Assembly (NCBI RefSeq): GCF_018835585.1
Contig: NZ_JAHGVE010000001.1
Span: 310,001-374,000, forward strand
Length of the DNA: 64,000 nucleotides
Origin: Pelorhabdus rhamnosifermentans
GTDB taxonomy: Bacteria > Bacillota > Negativicutes > UMGS1260
Direction of reading: 5' to 3'
Below are positions 56,451-64,000 of this stretch, one piece after another. The position numbers were made by a program, and so were the translations under genes. The notes below the pieces were generated by a model that had not been told where the DNA came from, did no database searches, and saw only the letters and a list, made by a program, of their open reading frames with translations. Numbering within the stretch: the first letter of the stretch is position 1; each line of letters opens with the position of its first letter.

Positions 56451-56918
56451 ATGACTGAAGAAATTAGAAGAGAAATATTAAATAAGGAAATTGACCTTAT
56501 ACAAGCTTGCATTACGAGAATGGCAAATAACTCATTTTTGGTAAAAGGATGGTTAATAACATTAATAGCGGTTGTACTCGCATTATTACCAAAGACTTTT
56601 AATATCAAAATACTTTGTATTGTTGGATTAGTTGCTTGTGGATGTTTTTGGTATTTAGATGGTTTTTTTTTGAAGATGGAAAAATTATATCGTTGGAAAT
56701 ATGAATGGGTTATTTGCAATAGATTAAAAAACGACTCATTCTGCTATGACTTGAATCCTTATAACACAGAAATGTGGATACATAACAGTAATGGTAATTG
56801 TAAAGTAGAACCTTCAGTTGTGAAAATTATGTTTACAAAAACATTATTTCCACTTTATCTTCCTATAATTTCAACAGTCTTATTTCTTTTAATTAATTCA
56901 TTTGTTAATTTGTTTTAA
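56451..56918 (+). CDS. Three-TM membrane protein paired with a TIR-like gene (unknown)
   Basis: ATG 56451 follows GAAGAGGGGG. The 155-residue protein has a charged helical N-terminus (MTEEIRREILNKEIDLIQACITRMA), two adjacent membrane helices (about 29-46 and 53-72), a cytoplasmic-looking segment with WYLDGFFLKMEKLYRWKYEW and Cys/Tyr/Asn-rich sequence, and a third helix (about 131-153). No enzyme motif is seen. It ends 22 bases before the TIR-like gene, so the two are one operon. The helix-pair layout recalls SLATT/2TM effectors of nucleotide-signalling defence systems, but I cannot assign the family. TATAAT at 56337 may be its promoter. Confidence 0.8.
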   Translation: MTEEIRREILNKEIDLIQACITRMANNSFLVKGWLITLIAVVLALLPKTFNIKILCIVGLVACGCFWYLDGFFLKMEKLYRWKYEWVICNRLKNDSFCYDLNPYNTEMWIHNSNGNCKVEPSVVKIMFTKTLFPLYLPIISTVLFLLINSFVNLF

Positions 56919-56940
56919 ATTATATAAGGAGGAGATAATT

Positions 56941-57552
56941 ATGTCACATAAAACTTTTATATCTTATAAATACAGCGAAGCAAAAATATTGCGTGATAGA
57001 ATTATCGAAGCATTAGGTGACAATGCTACTTATTATAAAGGGGAAACCAGCGACTCTCCAGACCTAACAGATACCTCAACTGAAAATATAAAAAAGAATT
57101 TAACTGATATGATGTACGATACATCAGTTACAATTGTAATTCTTTCTCCCAATATGAAAAAGAGTGAGTGGATTGATTGGGAAATGGAATACTGTCTTAA
57201 AAACATCACACGCAAGAATAGAACATCTCACACAAATGGTGTGGTTGGAGTCATTATGAAAGTTGATGGAGGATACGAGTGGCTTGTAAATCATCTTACA
57301 AACTGCCATGATAAATCGGTTATTAATTATAAAGACGATAAGTTGTATCCTATTATCCATAAAAATCATTTTAACTCAAAGCCACCCAAATGGCATTGCG
57401 AGGAGTGTCAGACTTATGAATGGTTAAATGGTTCATATATTGAGTATATTGAAGAAGACACGTTTTTGTCCAATCCGCAAAAATACATCAATAACGCTTA
57501 TGAAAAGAGCGAAAATGATGCAAGTGGATATGACATTACCGAAAAAAGATGA
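56941..57552 (+). CDS. TIR-like domain protein (MTH538 / ThsB type, DUF1863)
   Basis: ATG 56941 follows AAGGAGGAG at a normal distance. The 203-residue protein begins KTFISYKYSEAK, the first TIR strand motif, and has SEWIDWEMEYCL at residues 75-86, where Glu81 or Glu83 occupies the usual catalytic Glu helix of TIR NADases. Strand VVGVIMKVDGG follows, then an about 60-residue extension with CEEC and NPQKYINNAYEKS as in DUF1863 proteins. In Thoeris, ThsB proteins of this type make a cyclic-ADP-ribose-like signal from NAD upon phage infection. No ThsA is next to it; the membrane protein upstream is its only partner. Confidence 0.85.
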   Translation: MSHKTFISYKYSEAKILRDRIIEALGDNATYYKGETSDSPDLTDTSTENIKKNLTDMMYDTSVTIVILSPNMKKSEWIDWEMEYCLKNITRKNRTSHTNGVVGVIMKVDGGYEWLVNHLTNCHDKSVINYKDDKLYPIIHKNHFNSKPPKWHCEECQTYEWLNGSYIEYIEEDTFLSNPQKYINNAYEKSENDASGYDITEKR

Positions 57553-57616
57553 TTACTTTACTTCCGTGTATCCATATACGTTGTTTTTCATAGTTTTGGC
57601 GTTTAATTTAAAGGGA

Positions 57617-58435
57617 GCAGAGGGACGGCAGACCGTGTGAAAAACTTCTTTTATTTAGTTACATAAAACACCAAATATGATAAAATATAGATATGAATAA
57701 AGTAAGAAGCAGGTAGATGTATGGGCTATATAAAGGGTGAAGAACGTAATCAAACATATCTGTTCCCTGAAAGTTTTGACGACTAAATTCATGAAGATAA
57801 TCTCGTTCGCATTATCGACGAGTATGTATAGAGATTTCTATGCTGATAGATTTCGCTATGATGCGCTCAGCCAGGTAAAGAGCTTTATTATGCTAGAAAA
57901 CGAATCAGCAAAGATAGAGGAGTCTATGGGTATGATTACAGAAATTACGAGGCATGTAGTTCTTGCCAGTATAAAGAACGCTGCACTAGATGCCAAAAAG
58001 GGCGCAGTATCTGCCGCCATGTCGATCAGGATTTTTTAGATACTATTGATCTACAGACTGAAATAAACAAGGACAAATATCAGCTGAGACAAATGATTAT
58101 AGAGCATGTCTTTGGCACAAAAAACGAGGCTGGGGTGCGTACTACTTTCTGGCCAGGCAGAAGCTATCGGGCAGAGGGGAGATTTCTTTGTCCTTTTTGG
58201 CTTATTAACCTTAAGCGAGCCATAAATATATTGGGACCGAAAGAAATCCTTAAACGACTACGGGAAAAACGAGAATCCGCCATGGCGTAAACAAGGGCTG
58301 GTTCTCGTTTTTTTATATTCTAGTATCACTCAGCGTTGGATAATTTCAATTCTGGTTTGGTATAAGTCATTTTACAGTGAAATATGGCGGCCTTTTTCAC
58401 ACGGTCTGCCGTCACCGTGTCTTCGTCCCCTCTGC
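57617..58435 (+). mobile_element. Decayed IS1182-type insertion element
   Basis: Inverted ends are visible: GACGGCAGACCGTGTGAAAAA at 57624-57644 and its exact complement at 58393-58413. Outer GCAGAGGGAC (57617) matches GTCCCCTCTGC (58425-58435) in reverse. The right end keeps about 11 more bases between these blocks, so the left end has an internal deletion. The body is about 820 bp instead of the about 1.6 kb of a full IS1182-family element. It lies 65 bases after the TIR-like gene. Confidence 0.8.
57721..58290 (+). pseudogene. IS1182-type transposase, broken
   Basis: The N-terminus MGYIKGEERNQTYLFPESFDD is intact and typical, then a TAA at 57784 stops it. Fragments continue in other frames: RDFYADRFRYDALSQVK near 57830 and IIEHVFGTKNEAG ... 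LINLKRAINILGPKEILKRLRE (58093-58290), the normal transposase C-terminus. The catalytic middle is largely deleted. It cannot make active transposase. Confidence 0.85.
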
Positions 58436-58644
58436 ATTCTGACACAAATGATTGATGAAATTCGTGAGAAAAATAATATTAAAGATTATGACTTTAGTTT
58501 AATTGCTTCGAAGCTAGATGGAACAAAATCGTGTTTCTAATTTGTTAGGCATGGCGCAATTGATGAGAAGGTTTTACTCGCGCGAACAGGTAGACTGCTT
58601 GCGTTGTAATAGCAAAATTATGATATGGGAGAGTAAGTTTATAA
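58436..58644 (+). other. Gene-poor scar downstream of the IS remnant
   Basis: A 30-codon frame (58450-58541) begins MIDEIREKNNIKDYDF and ends at TAA; it looks like a piece of a lost gene but I do not recognise it. The rest shows no further feature. Confidence 0.4.
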
Positions 58645-59463
58645 ATGACGAAATTTGAGAAAAGTATTGCAATAGGTAATTTAATAGTACAAATTTTATC
58701 ATTGATAGTGCTGGGGTACATTGGTCACGTGACAAGTACATATACTAAAGATCAAGCCATATATACTGAAGAACAGGCTCGTGTAGCAAAGCTACAAAAT
58801 CAACCTTCTTTTAAATGGTCGGATTCTACGCAAAAAGATGAGCGTTTTGGCGAAATAAGATTTAAAGAATTATATAATGAAGGTCAAGAAATTAATAGCA
58901 TTGAAAACATTTATGTTTTACGATTCTATTCTATAAAAGAAAAGGGGGAAAATGTAAAATTAATTCCAATAATTTTTAGAAATGCAAATACCTATGATCC
59001 TAATATGCATTTTGACCAGTTTGTTGGTAAAGGATTCGTCACGGCTATATATGCTAGTAGTTTTCCTTATGATAATAATAGTCAGTTATCTTCGATGAGT
59101 GGTGAAAAAGAACAATTACTACGAAGAATCTTAATTGAAGCTGGATTGGCATCTAAAACTGCCATTATACAAAGTAATGTATTTTTCGTTATTGATTATC
59201 AAGATATCTTCTATGAAAGGCATAAGAAATTATATGGATGGATAAATGGTAATGATAACCGTAATTATGATATTAATAATAATCCTATATTTATAGAAAC
59301 TTTACTTGATTCATATGATGCATTGTTGAATAAGGATTTATTTATATTTTTTGAAGATGTAAATGAACAATATTTAATAGATGGTCAAAATCTAAAAAAA
59401 ATAGAAGGAATTCTTAAGCAAAGTGGCATTAATACGGGTAAAAACAGTATATTGTCCATTTAA
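58645..59463 (+). CDS. Membrane-anchored protein of unknown function
   Basis: The 272-residue protein has one N-terminal membrane segment (about residues 10-30, IGNLIVQILSLIVLGYIGHV) and a soluble domain of about 235 residues, AT-rich in coding and rich in Asn, Ile and Lys. A short coiled stretch (TYTKDQAIYTEEQARVAKLQ) follows the anchor. GGGAGAG lies before the ATG. I recognise no family. It is a lone accessory gene between an IS scar and phage-like remnants; the single-anchor layout resembles sensors or effectors in defence islands, but this is only context. Confidence 0.75.
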   Translation: MTKFEKSIAIGNLIVQILSLIVLGYIGHVTSTYTKDQAIYTEEQARVAKLQNQPSFKWSDSTQKDERFGEIRFKELYNEGQEINSIENIYVLRFYSIKEKGENVKLIPIIFRNANTYDPNMHFDQFVGKGFVTAIYASSFPYDNNSQLSSMSGEKEQLLRRILIEAGLASKTAIIQSNVFFVIDYQDIFYERHKKLYGWINGNDNRNYDINNNPIFIETLLDSYDALLNKDLFIFFEDVNEQYLIDGQNLKKIEGILKQSGINTGKNSILSI

Positions 59464-59515
59464 GAATCAAGCATACGCTCGGTGGAAGGCTTTAGTTATT
59501 ATGAAAATAGACTTG

Positions 59516-59568
59516 TTTTCGCTGTTATACCCGATACGGAGAACCGTATCACTGGTAACGGCGAAAAA
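59516..59568. repeat. Long imperfect inverted repeat
   Basis: TTTTCGCTGTTA...GATACGG (59516-59539) pairs with CCGTATC...TAACGGCGAAAA (59545-59568) around GAGAA. No T tract follows on + strand. Possibly a cruciform or the scar of a mobile element. Confidence 0.6.
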
Positions 59569-59603
59569 TAACTTTGTAATATAAGTAGATACAATAATAG
59601 TCG

Positions 59604-59646
59604 AAGTTCCTGCAGAATGTTCTAATAATTTGCAGGAACTTTGTAT
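59604..59646 (+). terminator. Possible terminator
   Basis: AAGTTCCTGCA pairs with TGCAGGAACTT (11 bp) around a 16-base loop, followed by TGTATTTG; the T tract is weak. Confidence 0.45.
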
Positions 59647-59708
59647 TTGTATGGTAAATTATTAGTTGTGACATTAATAGGACTATTAGACTCTGGAGAA
59701 CCGTCCCC

Positions 59709-60137
59709 GTGAGTTCTTGGAATAAATCAGACGATGAAAAAGCTGAAGCATGGCTGGCAGTTGTTGAAGCGTTTGCAACATATGACAAAGACAAAGGGGT
59801 GCGATTGCCGGGATACGTTGAAAGTCGTGTTAAATACGCCGTATGGAATAAGATTAAAAAGGAACAGCGATATGCTAATAATGAAAACATTGAAAGCTGT
59901 TTTGAATCACGACCAGATTATGAAGATGTAGCCGAAGTAGTAGAGTTAAAGCTATTACGGGAAAGACTTTGTAAGGTGTTGAGCGAACTGACAATTAAAC
60001 AGCGGCAAGCGATAGTAAAAACAATAGTTTTAGGATACAGCCTGACGGAATATGCCCATGAATTGGGGATTACACCGCAGGCTGTATTTAATTTGCGAAA
60101 ATGTGGTTTAACCCGTTTAAAAAAGATACTGGCATGA
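59709..60137 (+). CDS. Sigma-70-like factor, probably 5'-truncated
   Basis: The 142-residue frame from GTG 59709 has a sigma region-2-like part (AEAWLAVVEAFATYDKDKGVRLPGYVESRVKYAVWNKIKKEQR) and region 4 (LSELTIKQRQAIVKTIVLGYSLTEYAHELGITPQAVFNLRKCGLTRLKK). Relatives have about 25-30 more residues before the AEAW stretch. Upstream the frame stays open for some 18 codons but without a start codon, and the sequence just before GTG (GAGAACCGTCCCC) looks foreign. The gene is therefore probably truncated. Such small sigma-like genes occur in phage and conjugative regions. Confidence 0.7.
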   Translation: MSSWNKSDDEKAEAWLAVVEAFATYDKDKGVRLPGYVESRVKYAVWNKIKKEQRYANNENIESCFESRPDYEDVAEVVELKLLRERLCKVLSELTIKQRQAIVKTIVLGYSLTEYAHELGITPQAVFNLRKCGLTRLKKILA

Positions 60138-60233
60138 ATGTATATAAGTGAAAGCCGATATACAGGATACACACACTTGAAATAAGAGGTCCGTGGATAT
60201 GTCGGTTTCAAAAAAATATTTGGAGGTAATAAA

Positions 60234-61379
60234 ATGGCAGCAGATGACAAATATACAGTATCATTATTACATTTTGATGGAGGCATTACAGACGAAAGCG
60301 GAAAAGTATGGACTGCTAGAGGCGGGGCGGCTGTGAGTACAGCCCAAAGTAAATTTGGGGGTAGCTCATTATATTTAAATGGTACAAACCAATACTTAAC
60401 TACACCTAGTAGTACAGATTTTGACTTCGGTACTGGAGACTTCACTGTTGATTGGTGGGAGTATAGAACATTATCAACGGATCAAACATTCATTATAACT
60501 GGTACAACACAAACATTTGCTTTTGGATTGTGTACATTTAATATCGTACGTTGCTTATTATCGTCTAATAACAGTGCCTGGGATATTGCTGACTATAAAT
60601 CAATGGGAACGGTTATTTTAAACAATTGGACTCACTATGCCGCAGTACGTAAAGGAAATACTTTTTATACTTTTCAAAATGGAAGTTTAATAAGTACTTG
60701 GACATCTACTTTATCAATTGCTAACGTCACAGGAGCAACATTTATAGGAAGTGGGGGAGCATCTTATTATTATCAAGGTTATATAGATGAACTCCGTATA
60801 TCTAAGGGTATTGCCCGATGGACATCAGACTTTACTCCTCCAACGGCACCTTATTCACCAGGGACAATGGTAAATGTCCCAACCAACCTCGTTGCCACCG
60901 CAGGAGATTCCCAAGTATCGCTTTCATGGGCAGAAGTAACCGGTGCAACTGGCTACAACGTCAAACATGCGACTACAGCAGGCGGCCCATATACTACCGT
61001 AGGTGCAAATGTATCGACTAGTAATTATGTAGATACAGCCGTAACAAACGGCACCACCTACTATTATGTGGTAACAGCCGTAAATGCCGATGGTGAAAGC
61101 GCTAATTCGAATGAAGCGTCTGCAACACCAGCAAAACAAGTGACGCCTCCTTCTTCGGATGGAAATGTACTGTTGCAAGTCACCATGATTGATTCGAGTG
61201 ATCGAGAATTTCAATTGTCTGCTACAGAAATTGATGGTTTTGTTAACTGGTACAATCATCATTCAAGTACGGATACGGCAAGCTATTCGTTAAACAAAAA
61301 TATTGGTATTCAAGGGAGTAAAGAGTATTTAGCTTTTGAAAAGATCATCAGCTTCGATGTTATGCCGCTTACGAAATAA
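60234..61379 (+). CDS. LamG (concanavalin-like) plus fibronectin type III protein
   Basis: The 381-residue protein starts after TTGGAGG. Residues about 1-200 form a LamG-like jellyroll (LLHFDGGITDESGKVW, FGGSSLYLNGTNQYLTTPSSTDFDFGTGDFTVDWW, YYQGYIDELRISKGIARW), residues about 212-300 a fibronectin type III domain (VPTNLVATAGDSQVSLSWAEVTGATGYNVKHAT), and the last 75 residues are a short domain I do not recognise. No signal peptide is present, so it is likely a phage tail or fibre-type protein left from a prophage, following the sigma-like gene. Confidence 0.85.
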   Translation: MAADDKYTVSLLHFDGGITDESGKVWTARGGAAVSTAQSKFGGSSLYLNGTNQYLTTPSSTDFDFGTGDFTVDWWEYRTLSTDQTFIITGTTQTFAFGLCTFNIVRCLLSSNNSAWDIADYKSMGTVILNNWTHYAAVRKGNTFYTFQNGSLISTWTSTLSIANVTGATFIGSGGASYYYQGYIDELRISKGIARWTSDFTPPTAPYSPGTMVNVPTNLVATAGDSQVSLSWAEVTGATGYNVKHATTAGGPYTTVGANVSTSNYVDTAVTNGTTYYYVVTAVNADGESANSNEASATPAKQVTPPSSDGNVLLQVTMIDSSDREFQLSATEIDGFVNWYNHHSSTDTASYSLNKNIGIQGSKEYLAFEKIISFDVMPLTK

Positions 61380-61415
61380 CTGTTGGTGCCAGGTTGATGG
61401 TGCCGTTATAATATA

Positions 61416-61456
61416 AATCCCGCTCTTAGCGTAATGCTAGGGGCGGGATTTTTTGT
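61416..61456 (+). terminator. Terminator after the LamG gene
   Basis: AATCCCGCTCTTAGC pairs with GCTAGGGGCGGGATT (short mismatched middle), followed by six Ts. Confidence 0.88.
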
Positions 61457-61570
61457 TCCAAGAGGTTTTATTATTTTTACTAGGATTTTTTTCCTATTGT
61501 TTTAAAATGGGTATCAAATATAATATTGTTAAAATAAATCTGAAGATTTACAACATCTTCACACCTTTTT

Positions 61571-61682
61571 AATGCCGGGACTTCTACCTCGGCATTGAAA
61601 CAAAGAAGGCTCATTCTTCGGCAGATTGATATGCTCCCCCACTTAAAGGAGACAGTTCAGATACTGGGGAATGAGCCTTTCC
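61571..61682. other. Possible structured RNA region
   Basis: Three nested or neighbouring stems are visible. AATGCCGGG...CTCGGCATT (61571-61597) is a local hairpin. AAGGCTCATTC near 61606 pairs with GAATGAGCCTT near 61670. Inside it CCCCCA pairs with TGGGG, leaving a one-sided bulge of about 20 bases. No ORF lies here. It might be a small RNA or a complex terminator; I cannot match it to a known family. Confidence 0.35.
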
Positions 61683-61802
61683 TCCTAACTCTTTAAAATA
61701 AAATGAATTTCAAATGTTTCATTGTTATATTAAATATGCGGAATTAATCTATCTGCCTCCGATTTATCTATGGGTGTACGGAGAATATGCCCATAGACAC
61801 AG

Positions 61803-61841
61803 AATTCCCTATCTCGGTTTAGGCCGGGGTAGGGATTTATT
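61803..61841 (+). terminator. Possible terminator
   Basis: AATTCCCTATCTCGG pairs with CCGGGGTAGGGATT with a few mismatches, followed by TATTGTTTA. Confidence 0.45.
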
Positions 61842-61916
61842 GTTTAGCTACCAGAAAATATATTATGATAGCTTAAAACTTGTGTAAATATTATTAATGT
61901 GGTATTATATGGAATA

Positions 61917-61944
61917 TAGCAACTGACTGTATAGTCAGTTGCTA
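61917..61944. promoter_or_regulatory. Perfect palindrome before the membrane-protein gene
   Basis: TAGCAACTGAC (61917-61927) and its exact complement GTCAGTTGCTA (61934-61944) flank TGTATA, 28 bases before the next start codon. It is either an operator or an mRNA leader hairpin. Confidence 0.55.
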
Positions 61945-61971
61945 TAGGTTAAGCATGGAAGGTGTGTCTAT

Positions 61972-62622
61972 ATGTTAGAAAAATTTGCCTATTTACGGCT
62001 GACAACGTGTACTTTGGTTTTATTGATTGTTCTTGGTATTGCTTTAATCGGCGGTATAGTTTTGCCGGCTTCGTGGGGAGAAGAGAATAGTCCAATAGAA
62101 TGGACGCAAGTAATTATATTAAGTTTTGTGTGTTTAACCACTATCATGGCAAGAATTTACGGGATAGGTACGTTAGTCAGTCGTAAATTGTTTTTGTGGT
62201 CAACGCCTATTTGGATGACTGCAATTGGTAGAGAATTAAGCTGGGGGCGGGTTCTTTACGTCGATTCAACAGGACATTTTATTAAATTAACCAATCTTTG
62301 GTACGGTTCGTATGTTCATTTTTTCATAGCCTGTGAGCTTATTATTACTATTTTGGGATTATTAAATTATGGATTAATAACAGAAATACGAAATTGGATA
62401 CATCATGGAACTATACCGCTCTTGGAATTGTTAATCGCATTTAGTGCTGGAATTGTTGCCACAATGGTCGAGCATTATAGTTTTGGGATTTTTGGACCAA
62501 ACGGGGAGCTGTTTGAAGAGTTAGCGGAATTGGTGTGTTATAGTGGTTTGCTATTACTTATGATAGATTTGGGATTTAATAAAAAAATTCAACCTACTCT
62601 GGGTGAAAATGTTAGTTTGTAG
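61972..62622 (+). CDS. Polytopic membrane protein of unknown function
   Basis: The 216-residue protein has about five to six membrane helices (near residues 10-32, 45-62, 75-90, 110-135, 150-170, 185-200) and few polar loops. Conserved-looking charged residues lie near membranes (AIGRELSWGRV, MVEHYSFG, LFEELAELVCYSG). I recognise no family. GGAAGG precedes the ATG. It ends nine bases before the LptF/G permease gene, so it may share its transcript and have an envelope role. Confidence 0.75.
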   Translation: MLEKFAYLRLTTCTLVLLIVLGIALIGGIVLPASWGEENSPIEWTQVIILSFVCLTTIMARIYGIGTLVSRKLFLWSTPIWMTAIGRELSWGRVLYVDSTGHFIKLTNLWYGSYVHFFIACELIITILGLLNYGLITEIRNWIHHGTIPLLELLIAFSAGIVATMVEHYSFGIFGPNGELFEELAELVCYSGLLLLMIDLGFNKKIQPTLGENVSL

Positions 62623-62631
62623 GAGAATTTT

Positions 62632-63723
62632 ATGCGGATACTTGATAAGTATATTCTTCGAGAGTTACTTGGCACATTTATTTTCGGCATTGCGGTTTTT
62701 TCCAGTTTGTTTATCGGAACAGGCACTCTGTTTCGGCTTGCCAGGTATATGACGAAATATGGTGCATCGATGTTCATGGTGACAAAACTTTTTGTGTATA
62801 GTCTTCCGGGCATTGTGGTGCTTACTTTTCCCATGAGCATGCTACTGGCTTCATTGCTTTCATTCGGTCGGTTGTCTGGATCAAGTGAAATTACGGCCAT
62901 GCGTTCCGGTGGTATCAGTTTCTATCGACTTACGCTACCGGTTTTTTGTGTGGCGTTTGGTGTGAGTATTTTTGCTGTGGCATTTAATGAACTGGTTGTA
63001 CCTCAGGCCAATTTAGCGTACGATAACCTTGTATATTATGAAATTGAAAAGAATACGGAGCCGAAATTGCAAGAACATATTATTATTAAAGATATTGAGC
63101 AAGGAAATGTGCAGCGATTGACTTATGCTAGGCGTTATGATGCCGCAACAAATTCTATGATTGGTCTGATGGTGCAGGAATTTGGAAACGGGGAGCTGGT
63201 TCGGGTGGAAAATGCCGAGAGCGCCAATTGGCATGAAAACAAATGGGTAATGCATAACGGAACGATTCATGACTTTTCATCTGAAAGACCAACGGAAATA
63301 AATGCTGTGCAGTTTAAGGAACAGGTTTTATCGCTCAATAAAGATCCTAAAGCGATTACCCTTGGGCAAAAAAAGATGAAGGAAATGTCAATTCCAGAAC
63401 TTAAGCAAGAAATCAGTATACTTCACAATCAGTATGTATCGACTAGCGATTATGAAGTAGAACTTCACCAACGAATTTCGATTCCTATGGCCAGCTTGGT
63501 TTTTGCTATGATTGGTGCGCCGTTGGGGGTGCAGCCTCACCGTTCGAGTTCATCCATTGGACTAGGAATCAGCATCATTATTATTTTTATTTATTATGCC
63601 ATTATGACGCTGATGGCATCACTAGGGCAGGTGGGGACGATTCCCGCCATTCTAGCTGCGTGGTTACCTAATATAATCGGCATACTTGTAGGATTTTATC
63701 TGGTTCACAAGGCGTCGCGCTAG
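62632..63723 (+). CDS. LptF/LptG family lipopolysaccharide export permease
   Basis: The 363-residue protein has the YjgP/YjgQ layout: N-terminal helices (MRILDKYILRELLGTFIFGIAVFSSLFIG, SLPGIVVLTFPMSMLLASLLSFGRLSGSSEITAMRSGGIS), a periplasmic beta-jellyroll domain of about 150 residues, and C-terminal helices (LHQRISIPMASLVFAMIGAPLGVQPHRSSSSIGLGISI). It extracts LPS from the inner membrane with the LptB ATPase. Negativicutes often have a single LptF/G gene. AGGAGAA precedes the ATG. Confidence 0.95.
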   Translation: MRILDKYILRELLGTFIFGIAVFSSLFIGTGTLFRLARYMTKYGASMFMVTKLFVYSLPGIVVLTFPMSMLLASLLSFGRLSGSSEITAMRSGGISFYRLTLPVFCVAFGVSIFAVAFNELVVPQANLAYDNLVYYEIEKNTEPKLQEHIIIKDIEQGNVQRLTYARRYDAATNSMIGLMVQEFGNGELVRVENAESANWHENKWVMHNGTIHDFSSERPTEINAVQFKEQVLSLNKDPKAITLGQKKMKEMSIPELKQEISILHNQYVSTSDYEVELHQRISIPMASLVFAMIGAPLGVQPHRSSSSIGLGISIIIIFIYYAIMTLMASLGQVGTIPAILAAWLPNIIGILVGFYLVHKASR

Positions 63724-63924
63724 AATACTGGAAGGCGATTTATTGGAATTGAAAAAGGAAAAGAGTATGCTGCAGTTGCAGAAAAACGTTTGAGCGCATA
63801 ATTGAGGACCATTCTGGCTGATTGCTGGAATGAGTCCTTCTTCCTATTTTTTGAAATATATTGTATTTAATACCTTACGCAGTTATACTGAAGGTGAACT
63901 AGGGAATAATATATATTTTTTATT

Positions 63925-63950
63925 GCGCAGCAGGGGCTGCGCTTTTTTAT
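63925..63950 (+). terminator. Terminator downstream of lptF
   Basis: GCGCAGC-AGGG-GCTGCGC hairpin followed by six Ts. The 200 bases between lptF and this element hold a weak GGAC/GTCC hairpin at 63804-63833 and no gene. Confidence 0.9.
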
Positions 63951-63972
63951 TTAATGCGTACTTGCAACAAAA

Positions 63973-64000
63973 AAGCCTCCAACTATTTTGATGGAGGCTT
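63973..64000. terminator. Terminator at the window edge
   Basis: AAGCCTCCA and TGGAGGCTT form a 9-bp stem; As precede it and the T tract, if any, is outside the window. It may serve a convergent gene beyond the edge. Confidence 0.6.

Noticed and set aside
56941-57552. Canonical Thoeris system
   Set aside because: No ThsA with SIR2-SLOG or Macro domain lies adjacent; only a small membrane protein accompanies the TIR-like gene.
56120-64000. Search for a second copy of the ssrA 3' end as an attachment site
   Set aside because: No copy of the GGTTCGATTCCCCTCGCC-type end was seen by eye downstream within the window.

Overview
The window looks like a chromosomal segment of a diderm, anaerobic Firmicute of the Negativicutes (Sporomusaceae-like). 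The low-GC Firmicute core is plain: rapZ-yvcK-whiA, a cggR-led glycolytic operon, and secG/rnr/smpB/ssrA. It sits beside outer-membrane features, namely an LptF/G-type LPS permease, an intact beta-barrel porin and a porin fragment. Rubredoxin, SCIFF with its radical SAM maturase, sigma-54 and a membrane pyrophosphatase fit an anaerobe. The genus is inference.

Layout. 0-8.2 kb: end of a chemotaxis receptor, lemA and a TPM-domain protein, a short rubredoxin gene, HAD and PHP phosphatases, then rapZ-yvcK-whiA-polysaccharide deacetylase. 8.4-12 kb: a YhcH-type protein, a secreted protein, and the SCIFF peptide with its maturase. 12-23 kb: rpoN; a CggR operator; cggR-gap-[pgk::tpi fusion]-gpmI-eno; secG; and a K+-dependent-type membrane pyrophosphatase.

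23-41 kb is a hexuronate / 2-keto-3-deoxygluconate island: kdgA-lacI-kdgK-kdgT, kduI, kduD, two paralogous ROK regulators, a TRAP transporter, galM, and an iolB-uxaB-uxaA operon. Together these convert tagaturonate and 5-keto-4-deoxyuronate to KDG, then KDPG, then pyruvate plus glyceraldehyde-3-phosphate. No uxaC isomerase is present; the iolB-like gene sits where one would be expected. A 20-bp sequence occurs exactly both upstream of the first ROK gene and upstream of the iolB operon.

41-45 kb: esterase, thioesterase and RNase R. 44.7-50.3 kb is an AT-rich catabolic module: DeoR regulator, MtnK-like kinase, MtnA, an orphan galactitol-type PTS EIIC and a class II aldolase. Its content matches a 5-deoxyribose / methylthioribose disposal (DHAP-shunt) pathway. 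It is bracketed by two near-identical ~46-bp sequences that both encode the C-terminal tail of an XRE regulator. 50.5-55.1 kb: divergent XRE regulators, alanine dehydrogenase, an amino-acid permease and a porin. 55.2-56.2 kb: smpB and tmRNA.

56.4-61.5 kb, downstream of ssrA, is accessory and partly decayed. It holds a two-gene unit of a three-TM membrane protein plus a TIR-like (MTH538/ThsB-type) protein, which is the best candidate here for an undescribed defence system. It also holds a dead IS1182-type element, a membrane-anchored unknown, a probably 5'-truncated sigma factor and a LamG/FN3 protein. The window ends with a membrane protein and an LptF/G permease.
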